Shown one piece after another: positions 53,401-64,000 of a stretch of DNA of 64,000 nucleotides (positions are counted from its first letter, which is position 1; every line of letters begins with the position of its first letter). The notes beneath the pieces were generated by a model. It had not been told where the DNA came from, made no database searches, and saw nothing but the letters and a program-made list of their open reading frames with translations. This DNA comes from Bremia lactucae. Taxonomy: Eukaryota; Oomycota; Peronosporomycetes; Peronosporales; Peronosporaceae. The translations under genes were made by a program, and so were the position numbers. The stretch is from NCBI RefSeq assembly GCF_004359215.1, contig NC_090610.1, positions 5,674,168 to 5,738,167 of the forward strand, read 5' to 3'.

Positions 53401-56400
53401 CAAAACCTTTCTGGTCAGGGTGGATCAGCTTGCCGATGACAGTCTGAAGACGGAATGTGAGTGCCTTAGACAGCACCTTGACGTCGACCGGGATCAGAGC
53501 AATCGGGCGATAGTTGCCCGGGTCAGCACGGGAGCCTTTCTTGTGCAGCAGGATCACCGCCGACTTGCGTTGCGACGCCAAAAGCTTTCCGCACTCGAGT
53601 CTGTTCCTAAATATCAACGCGAGACACTCGCCGAAAATTGCCGGCGCGACCTGGTAGAAACCAGCCGTCAAGCCATCCATCCCAGGAGACGAAGTTGCTT
53701 TCATGTGCTTGATCGCCAGCTCGAAGTCTGACGCGCTGACGTCCCTGTCCAGCATGTCGCGGTCAAGCTCAGGCAGTTTTCGAACGACGGAGTCCAGCAG
53801 TTTGTTTTGAGTCACCTCATTAGGCGGAAGTGCCTTGCCGCCAGGGCTATTGTCGTCTCCCATCTCGGAACACCAGTGCTCGAGGAACCGGAGGCAGATC
53901 TCGTGCGAGTTGGTAGAGACGCGTCCGCTTGGCGTGATCACTTCCTCGATGGAGACGCGCCTAAGGCTGGTGTCGAGAGGTCGGAAAAAGTGCTTCGTCG
54001 ACTTTTCAGCATTCGCGGCTTGAAAGTCAAAGGAGGCGTCTTGACTGTACTGGCTCGACCTTGTCACCGTCGCCTTGTACTCGCGCATAGCGGCTTCGTA
54101 CACGTCTCGGTTCTCTTTGGCTGACTCCGTCCGGTAGTGCGCGGCTGCGCGGTCAAGCGCAACACGAGCCTCCTCCACGGCGTGAGCCTCTTGTGTACGG
54201 ATTTTTTTCTGGAGGTCCTGAAGTTGCGACTTGATGCTCACCTTCCATGTCTCCCACAGCCTTCCCGGGTTCGATGCCGACCGGAGCTTCTTGAGGATGT
54301 CGCTGGCTTCGCGCTGTATCGCCGAGACGACTTGTGGATAGTCGAGAAGGTATCGTGGAAACTTCCAATACCCTCGGCCGTGCAGCTGGGATCCAGACTT
54401 AAAGCTTACACTGTGCGCGAGGTGATCGCCTGCGTGCTTTGGGTTGAAGTACTTGGCGCCGTGGAAGAATCGGTTGCAGAACGACTCGGACATAAGCACG
54501 TAGTCGAGCCGGTTTTTGCGGGGCATCGGGCCGGTGAAGACGCGCTTCGAGTCGTTATGGATACGCCAGGCGTCAACAACGCCTAGTCGCGCCAACCAGT
54601 CAAGGCAACTCGAGCGACTCGGGTCGCAGCGGAAGTCCGGCGTGGAGCAGTCGAGGCTTGGGTCAAGTGGAGTGTTCAGGTCACCGAGCACTAAGTGAGT
54701 TGCGGCTTCTTCGAAGCCCTCTGTCGTCAAACTCGAGAAGAAGGCTTGTTTTTCTTGTTTGTCCACCGGCGCGTACACATTGTGTATGTAAATGGGGGCG
54801 AGCTCGACCATCACACGTACGAAAAGGTAGCGGCTTGGGATTGTCAGGTGGGGAACCTCGGCAGCTGAGTCGAAGCCGGGAAAGTCGGAGCGCAGCAGCG
54901 TCAAGACGCCGTTACTTCGACCTCGCGTCGGTCGATCGAGCAGCGCATTCTCGTCACTCACGAACAGCTTGTGCGCGAACATCGACTCGAGGTGGAAGCG
55001 GAAGGTGTCAAGGTGGTGGCGGTCGGCAAACTTGGTCTTTTGGAGACAAGATACCGAGTACCTGGAGAGCAGATGCTCGATCAAAAGGTGGCCGTTTTTT
55101 TTTCACGCCGTTGGTGTTCACAGTGAGAACACCAACGTTTGTCCAGTTAGGTGTAGCCGAGTCCGCCTTAGCAGCGAGTGGCAAGGCCGCCAGCGACTAG
55201 CGTCACAGACCCGTCGTCTTCGATCTGGAGCTTCAGCACCGACTCATCGACCGGGTACTCACCCTCAAGCTTGCGAAGCTCCTCAAGTTCATCAAGAAGG
55301 TGACCTTGCCACTGGATTTGGCTCCAGTGCTCCATGCACAGTGCGCCGAGGTCTGACCGCAGCAGCTTCAGGAGAGTATTGGGGTGTAGCAAGCGCGCGT
55401 GGTGAGCTGGGACCATTGAACGGGTTCGCCGGTGACGAACTGGATCCAGTGGTCGTTTGCGAAGATTGTCGGTGCTGCCGACATCAGGGCGAGCTCAAAA
55501 ACACTCAGTGCCTTGGTGAATCGGGACAGCTCACGGACTTGATCCGTTGACGTCCACCACTTAGCGCAGATTTTTAGCAGCTCTCCACGCTTTGATGGCA
55601 CAGCTGTTCCCAACAACTTCTTCCACTTCACGCTGAACGTAACGTCTTCGCTCGGCGTCGTCGCACTCAGCACACGATTGATCATGTGCAGTTGGGCGAG
55701 CCCGGCGATCTCATTGCCGGACCCAGCCATCTTGAGTGATATCGCGCTGTTAAACGCCGGACCCGACTCCACGAGTTTCTTCAATACGTGGTCTGGGTTC
55801 GACGCGTTCTCTAAAATCTTCACTGTGCCTTCCACCTTGCAGTCGGCGACCGCAAGAAGGTCGGGGAGCGTGTTGAGCAACGCGGTGTTCTCATCGTTCA
55901 ACATCGCCTCCGCGACTTCGACCACCGGTGACGCCTTCTTTGCCTTCCTGATCTTCGTGTGGCGCTTCTCCATGAAGAAAGCAGCCTCCTTTGACGACTT
56001 GAGCGTCTCAGGCATCTTTACTTCGGCTGGCGTAATTTGGTGTCGCATGCCATACTTTGGGTCAGCTGTCGCGTCAAAGCTCTGGAACGATGCGGACATC
56101 GTTTGCAGCTCCGCGAAGTAGTTCTTGGTCGCAATACCATCAAGCGGACGCGGGATATGCTTTGTTAGCATGCTTGAGAAGTCGACACCTCCTCTCATGC
56201 GCTTCTTTTTATTCTTAACGGTCGTGAAACCGTCCGTGAGCATCAGCATCTTAGTCGATTTGGCGCCGGACTCAAGGGAGGTGAAATCTTCCCTGACGAT
56301 CCTTGGAACGTCGAGATCGACAGGATGTCGTCGATGTCTATCACCTTCTTCGCGAGCTGATGTGCCACAAGTTGGTGGGCATGCTGAGCTCCTGGCTGGA

Positions 56401-59400
56401 GCTGACTTTCCTTATTCTCTTCAACCTCGCCAGCGTTACGGAGCGAGGAGAAACGAGTCCCGGCTCGAGCGGCCGGCAGCGGTGGCGGGATCGCCGCCAG
56501 TTGAAGTGTCTTCGAAGTAAGCTTTGGTGCGGATTTTGGTGTCTTTACTGACGGCTTCGTTGCTGACGCTTTCGACGATGAACGACGAGGGCTGGTCTCT
56601 GACGTACCTAAGTCAATCCCATGGATCGAGCGAAAGCCGAACGGGAGACGTTCCGACTGAAACGGCGCGTCTTTGCCGTGCGCCGGATGAAGCTTGTTGT
56701 CAAAGATTACTTGGTCGCACACCGAGCCGTTCAAAAGCAGCGGCTGCGGACACTTGTTAGAGCGGAAGAAGACTCGCCATGTCGCAGACGTGAGGCGGGT
56801 CGCCAGGTTTACGTCGCGGAACGTGTCATAAAGTGGCTGGCAACCAAGATCAAATAGCCGGCGAAGCATCAGGTCTGTGTCCGTGTCCGAGTCGACGTTC
56901 GAGATGTCCAAGAAAAACTTGTTCGCAAGGACGTCGAACGGCTTGAACGGGTACACGCCTCCAAGGATGCTGACGGTCGTTCGCTCAAGCTTCAAACATG
57001 CAGCCTGCGCTTTCACCTTGAGTCGAAGGTTGCCTCCCGGCATTTTGGATACTTGGCCGACGAGAAACTCCTCGTATAGCTGGTTCAGCGCCCGGTTTCT
57101 GTGGCTCGTGCCAACGAGTGCAGCCATTATCTTCTTCAGTGGGGTCTTCACAAACGCCTTCCCCGTTTCAATTACCATGTCAAACTTGGCGCGCGGGAGC
57201 GGGTACGGGCGAGACTGACCGATGCGAGCGACAATGCCAGACCAGTCACAACCGGCGGCATATTGGCGCTCGATCACTTCAATGTCAAGCGCGAGAGGCT
57301 TCGGAGTCTCCACGCGACGACGAGCGGCGTCGAAAGTTGCCTGGTCGCGGCGAATGACCTCTTGCTGGAACAGCAGGTCAGCCATCGTCGGACGCTGGTC
57401 AGCAGCATCAGATGCTACAGAGGCGATCTTGTCAGCACGAAGGAGAGAAGAGGCAGAAGCTGGTTTCTCCATGATGGCTAGCGGAAGGGAAAGCGGTAAA
57501 GGCTGTGGAGCTAAGAAGCTTAAACGATATGGGTTCTTCACAACAGTCGACTTGTGGGTTAGCCGGCAAATTGAGAAGTAAATCCAACAGCTCAATCAAT
57601 TGTGCGGCAAAACATATACGTCTCCATGTAGAGAAATCCTGTGTCGATCAACACGCAAGTATAATGACCGAACAGCATAAAAGTCGCAGCTCCGATGTAT
57701 GCACATTTGTAAGTACCAAAAAAGTAAATCGCAAAATACCGCTCGAGACCTACGCTAACGCGCTCAGCAAGGGGTGAGGTGAGCCTTCAAAACCTTCGGC
57801 AAACGAGCAGTGCTTAGCTCAAGCTTTGGCATGCATTCGGCCGTCATGCTGCACCTTACGCGCAGCGTAAGCGTAGCATCACTATTGTGTTGATCGACAC
57901 AGGATTTCTCTACAAGGAGACGTATTTGTTTTGCCGCACAATTGATTGATCTGTTGAATTTGGATGTGCGGCTGTATCAGTCAACGATCTCGCCACGCTA
58001 ATAGAGGCACTTAACGGCAACATTTTGAACTTGATACAGTTGAGGCGCACCGCCGAAACGCCAACATGCGCAAGGTTAAGCCTATGCAGCGCGCGCTTGA
58101 GGATCTGACCGTTGTGGCGCTACTCGATAGCACGCCAGCTCACGAAGTGCGTTTATATGAACGAAGCTCGGCTTAAAATTTCCCCATACTCAGTTTGAGC
58201 AAACAACAGATTCAAAAGATCGCGAGTGTTATTTATCTTGAATTACTCAATTGAATCTCAAATGCAGGGATACGAAAGCGATGTTTACTCTAGTCACAAC
58301 GTAATAGTGCAGCAATGGATAAGGGTCGTCTTATAAGTCAATCGCAAGCAGCAAGCGTGTGGATTGCACTTGGACATGCATGACACGAAGCGTGAAGTCG
58401 TAAAGTATAATGACCCATTGGCTCAAAGTGCGGACAGGAGCTGCTAATCTGACGAAGGGTGCAAAGGACATAAAAAGGGTTCATGAAGCCCGCGTGCAAG
58501 TACTCTATGGTTGTCAATCACGTCATGAGTGAGAATTCGATGAAGTGAGTGGTATCCATTTACTTACTCCAGAGGATCGCTGACAAGGCTGTCAAGACTG
58601 CTCCCCAGGTCTTCGTGAATGGAAAGTGCTTTGGGGGATCACTCATCTAGTCGCGCTTCGCGTAATAAATAAGGAATTATGTAAAAGTACGCTGCTGTAT
58701 ATATCATTGGCATCTACTTTAGGTATGAAGCCTTATCTCTGACAATATAAGGCTGTATATTGAAAAAGCATTACTAAAAGCTTTGTAGCGCAAACTCCCG
58801 CACAGAGCCATATTAGTTTCGAGCTAAGGTGCAAGCTCAGAAGTTACGGCAAATCGTATTATTTGAATTATATAGGTTAGTTGACCAGCACTCAAATCAA
58901 ATTAAAAAAATTGAATGATAATGACCATCACTCTGGCTTAATAGTTGAAGTTTCCGCATTCCTCATTCGACAAGCGTGCGTCTTAAAAGGAAACGATGTC
59001 ACTTCACAGCACCACCTTTAGAAATAAATTGAGCAATACCAATGCAGCAGACACGGGTAGAGCTGCACCAACTAACGGAAAGTTCAAGCTGTGTATATCG
59101 AAAGGTCCGTTGCCGCCACAGACAAGTACGTGATCTACAAGACCGCTCGTACCACTTTTTAAGCACCTTGAATGCACAAAATGCAGAGAAACAATCTTAT
59201 GGTGACGCGCATACAAAAGCCGATCACGTAATGTCAGCCGGACAGGGCTCGAATACGGGCAAGTGAAAACCTAACGTACTATGTCTACTTGTGCGCTCAT
59301 TTTAAACTCTTCCACGGTTAGGCAACACAAAGACCATTTTTTTTTCAGCCAACAGCTTCATGCGACCACTAGCGATGAATGATACACAGAAAAAGAGTGC

Positions 59401-62400
59401 AGGCTTTAGCTTTATAAAATATCATCCAAAGTCCGTTCGGTCCGGAAAATTTGCCGAGGGTATTGCAGGAAGGGCGGCAATATCGGCATCTGCAAACACC
59501 AAGCCGATGCTTGGCAAGTTTGCCTTAAACGCAGCAACCATGAATAGAAATAAAATAACTAGCGACGAGGCTGTTTCAAAAAAGGCCAAGAATTCCATGT
59601 TGACGTCGCAAGCAAAATGTTTGCTTCCGCTTGCATTTCCCGCTCAAACCATCTCTTCTACCTCAAAAAAGCGAAGAGTGACCCGAGACGAGAGAGAATT
59701 GAGCGCGAGCAAATGTGGAGGAGTTATTTCAAGCTTAGGTGTACGAAAAGGATCACGAGATAAGGCGGAAGCCACAAATACGAAAGCTACTACGTTCGCT
59801 TTTCAGGCTGGCATAAGGAGAGATGCAAACAACGAAGCTTCTTCAAGGAAACGGGGTATGGCGATGACCTCAACACTGGCGTCCCCGACAGTAAAAAGGA
59901 GTAGAGTCCAAGCTGGTTCAGCCAAAGCAAGCTGTTTTGAAGCAGCATCAACAATTTCAACTAGCGGAACGGCTAACGTTGAGTAAGCGAAATTGAGTAT
60001 TCTACGGCAAATTGTAACTATTGACACTTCCATGTTAAGTACCGTGTCAGATAAAACTGCGACTCATGACGCACTTGGTGACAACAGTTTGAGCTTGAAA
60101 GCTTCGATATTGCTTGCACCACCAGTTTTCGAGTCGGACCAAACAAAAATGCATCTAAGTTTGAGTGCTGACTGCATTAGAGATGTTGATTCAATGAATC
60201 AGTCTCCTGACCGCAGCGATGAATGGTACGATCGTGCGTTACTAAATCAATTGGATCTTATGAGCTTATTGTGCTTAGTCTTAACGACACGAACGATAAA
60301 ACTACCGCTATGATTAAGTATATTTTGGTAAGTGTTCTATTTGATGGGATATATTGTTTTGTACGAGCTAAAACCATATGTTGCTCAGGACGACGACATG
60401 GAGAATGATTTTTATCAAAGGACAGCTGCAATTCAGGGTTTTACGGACCGCGTAGAAGTGGAGCATAGATTAATGCGGACCCGTATGCTTAATGCTCATG
60501 GTATGTAGCTGATGCCTGTCCTTAACACTTAAGGTGTTATTGCTAATCTTCTTCATGTTTTGCAGCTGACGTCAGTGAGAGCCTGCTTGACGCTCTAACT
60601 GATCTCATGGTTCAAGAAGGAGGTATCGAGATGGAAAAGCTTGTATGCGACATAAATGTAGATGGCAATGGTGGCGGGACGTTTACGCAAGAAGATCAGA
60701 TTTGAGGAAGGAGTATGTCCCCACCTGAAATGTTTGACAAGTATGTATTTAACTCAAACGTTGCAACAAAACCTAATTCATTACGAGTGGACATCGATAG
60801 CAGCAAGACCATTGTCGATGTAACACCAATTCACAAATCCATATAACATTGGCTAAGTTAGCTTTGAACGAAAATCGAATATCTAGCTTCAGTGGCTTGT
60901 GAATGTGGCTAATTAATTTCTTGTGTTTCTTGTGTTGTAGTATCCGTGCCTTTATTTAATCATGGCGTTAAGTTGTTCATTATCTCATATTGCAATAAAA
61001 AATCACTTCAACTTGTCGTTTTAAGCTCACTGCTGCTTAGACCTGATTACTGAAATAGCATTTACCAGCAGCTATCTGCCGCTTGTAAGCACCCATCTCT
61101 GTCCACAGTAGAGATGCAGAATGTGATTTTAAGGTGAGAGTACGGTCTGGCTCACCGTTTGCGAAACCACTATTGTTGTATTGGATCTTGATCGTAAAAC
61201 GATGGACCCGTCATTTTATTTTTTTTTCCGATACCGATGAACTCCGCATCTTGTTACAGCTGCATTGCAAAGTGCTTGCAAACTTGTGCTAAATCTAATT
61301 TTTATGGTAAAGTTACTTAAGCTTCATTATAAAAGTGCTAAATTGCGCAAGACTTTATTTTGTCTTAGATACAACAACAAGCAAACTTTCCATTGAGCAA
61401 GCAGGAATGCATAAAATCCCATAAATTTACATGATTCATGCAAAGGACATATGATTCCTAGTGTTGACCACACCACATTAACGGCTACTACTGACGTTAC
61501 AGCGCTGCTTCTCTAATTCGCGGACACAAGCCTTATTACTTTGCAAGTGATGTCTGTGCGCGCGACATTCCAGTCCTGTAGCGAAGTGGTGATCCACAGC
61601 ACCATCACAGTCAGTATCGAATATCTATCTATATTTTTTTATTAATTTCATTTCAGGCTAAATCCTTTCCAAATACATACAATTCAAGCTTCACAGAAAG
61701 TGATGGATGAGGCTAGCGTGTCTGCGTCCGCTGCCTTTAACCTCTACCAGGAAGGCCTTGCACCTGAACAGATACTACAGCTATGCTTTTTACGAAGACG
61801 CGCATCCCGAAATCTTCGACTCGAGCGTATCAAAATCGAAGATGAGTTTGTGCTACCACGACCGGAGCTGAAGATCGCGAATGTCCTGCCGCCCACAAAT
61901 ATTTCATTTAAAGAACTTTTAACAAGTTCATCAGTTTTAATAAAACCCTGCGATAATGAAATTGTAGCGCAAAATACAAGTGAACGAGCGCGTGACAGCG
62001 CAAGGCGACATTTCTTGCAGCCTCAACAAGCGGCAGCCGAAGAAGTGCGTCAATGGTCTGCTCTGGCCAAGAGCGACTGGCTTGAAATTTTCAACAGCTC
62101 TCAAGGTGGCCAAAATTATGGCATGATGAGATTAAATGCTGATGCTGTGGTTCCAAGCATCTCCGATATTTGTTGGGTGATGGAGCAGTGCCCTAGTGAG
62201 GCCTTCATCGGCTTTGTATGGGAGCATCTACTCGCTCTACTCCTACAGCAACGCAAAGACCTTATGAATTTTCAGCGTTTTATATCACGCTTGGTCGCGC
62301 ACGATTCTATAAGTTTACTAAGCCCAAAGGATTTCCGAGCCAAGGTGCGAGCACGAAATCTGCGAGAAGTTGATGATACGCTAGGAGCTCAAGCCGAGCT

Positions 62401-64000
62401 CGCTCTTATCTCAGTATATCGCTTGCAAAGAGAATCAAGATTCTAATACAATGCATTACTCTATAGTTTTCATAATCTTTCTCACTACACAGTTACAAAT
62501 AAGTCTGGCTGTAGACAGATGGCGACTTACACATAAAGCAGCTTGGTACTGGCTTTGGATAGGATTTGAAAAAAAAAAAAAAAAAAAAAATGCTACTCAC
62601 GACGGAGTAACTGCTTTCGTGAAAGGCAACTCATTCCAATACGCTCGTCTCCAGTGCAGACACAAGCATTATCTAATGAAATTGCTTTGAAGGTAATGCA
62701 CGCGATGTGTAGAAATTGTAAAAGCGTTCGAATTTTCAACATATTTCGCTAATTTGCACTCTTCTTTTTTACTTAATAGTCATAAACGTTTTTGCTTCAT
62801 TGAGTTTGTGACTTATATCTTTTGAAGCTTGCACGATGCTTTTACTAAACTCAATGGCGGAGCCGAAGACATCAAGGATACAAGCTTGAACACGACGCTA
62901 TGTTTTTCCGCATTCCTTGAAAGCTTTAAGATAGAATTTGGTTCCTTACAATTCCGAAGTGCACCACTGCGAAATACAAGGGACTATCAGCCACCATCAC
63001 GAACCTTTTAGTGCATTCGTACCTTTTTAAACTCTTCAATGCTGAATTTCTCATCTCCATTTAAATCCGCCTTTTTAAAGCAATCATTCGCTTTAATACG
63101 AGCAAATTCTTCGGGCGCCATACCAACATCGGTCTTAGTGATATCTGTCGTCTGATACATAACCTTGAAGATTGACGCCAAATACTTGATCATCTCTTCT
63201 TGCGTTATGAACCCGTCTCCAGTTCGATGGTTAAGCTGAAATGCTGCAAAAATCTTGTCATCCATGCTTGACCCAGACAACACTGAGAGTCCACAACCAA
63301 GCTCGTTAAAATTGACAGTGTTGCTGTTATTCGTATCAAACACACGAAACAAGCGACGAACCATTTCGTCAGCCTCCTGTCGCTCGGCATGTGACTCGTG
63401 TCCACCTGCCAGTCGAATAATTCGGTCAAAGCACTTTTTAAATGCAGCAAACGTAAGTTCACCAGAAGGAGCAGCTTCAGCAAAAATCTCTAACATCTCG
63501 TTGACCTCGTACGTGCCTAGCTTGAGCAATTGTCGGACATGCTCCATATTCGAGCTATCCACTTTCAGAACAGATACAGATTTTGGCGGGAGTAGGGAGT
63601 CATCGTTGAATCCCGTCATTCTGTGAACTTTCTCCGACGAATACAAGGCTGGAGGGGAATCAATGGTGGCCGAGTGAGAATTTTTTTCTTTAGGTAATAC
63701 ATGAGCTGAAGTTTCAATGGCTTTGTGTAAAGGTGAGCCGTCACAGGGAGTCGAGCTCGTGCTGCCTTGAATTAATTGGCGAGTAGCTCGCTGCTGAACT
63801 AATCGGCTGCTCACATCTGCTATAGGGGCCTCAAATCTTGCTGATTTCGAGTACCAACTTACAAACTCATCAAAACTTAGCTTTCCGTCTTCATTCAGGT
63901 TTGCTTCCAAAAAGCATTGCTCTGCCGAAATAATGGCCAGATCCTCCGGCTGCACACCTAGCTTTTCGTCGGTTCCCGGGCTTGTCTCATATAAAACCTT

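Overview
The window looks like nuclear DNA of an oomycete, most likely a plant-pathogenic downy mildew or Phytophthora relative. The evidence is a FYVE-GAF protein, a seven-transmembrane receptor fused to a tyrosine-kinase-like kinase (a GPCR-bigram, an oomycete speciality), a pectin methylesterase remnant, very short GT-AG introns (about 45-67 nt) and a mass of decayed Ty3/Gypsy, Ty1/Copia, LINE and Mutator-like elements. The species assignment is inference.

Region by region. 1-13080: an array of 0.55-0.78 kb tandem repeats and two copies of a chimeric, broken Gypsy element offset by 4734 bp, with a 760-N gap between them. 13500-14850: scrambled Gypsy fragments and a solo LTR. 15040-20157: a Mutator-like element (MULE) with long terminal inverted repeats, hit by a Gypsy element. 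Part of this structure is present twice, joined by a single N. 20434-21588: an intact LRAT-domain gene. 21589-24650: mostly non-coding, with an inverted-repeat element and a tRNA-like sequence. 24653-29474: a complete but dead Copia element with a 5-bp target duplication. 29480-33094: unrecognised decayed sequence, a LINE reverse transcriptase fragment and an inverted solo LTR. 33486-39323: a complete but dead Gypsy element that landed inside a pectin methylesterase gene and carries a leucine-rich-repeat fragment within its integrase.

40170-49370 is the gene-dense island: a FYVE-GAF protein, a six-exon ATP-dependent DNA ligase, a mitochondrial trimethyllysine/gamma-butyrobetaine-type dioxygenase and, on the other strand, the receptor-kinase fusion. 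50205-57580 holds a 7.4 kb LINE on the minus strand, flanked by a 15-bp direct repeat. Its 3' part encodes a candidate papain-fold (OTU-like) cysteine protease domain. 57990-64000 returns to host sequence: a glutaredoxin-like remnant, a five-exon unknown gene, an unknown single-exon gene and a multi-EF-hand protein running off the window end.

The host genes are not an operon or a pathway cluster. They cover membrane signalling (FYVE-GAF, receptor kinase, EF-hand), DNA joining and carnitine synthesis. Most of the rest is layered transposition, in which target duplications, truncations and nested insertions allow a partial history to be read. I found no CRISPR array, rRNA or convincing functional tRNA.
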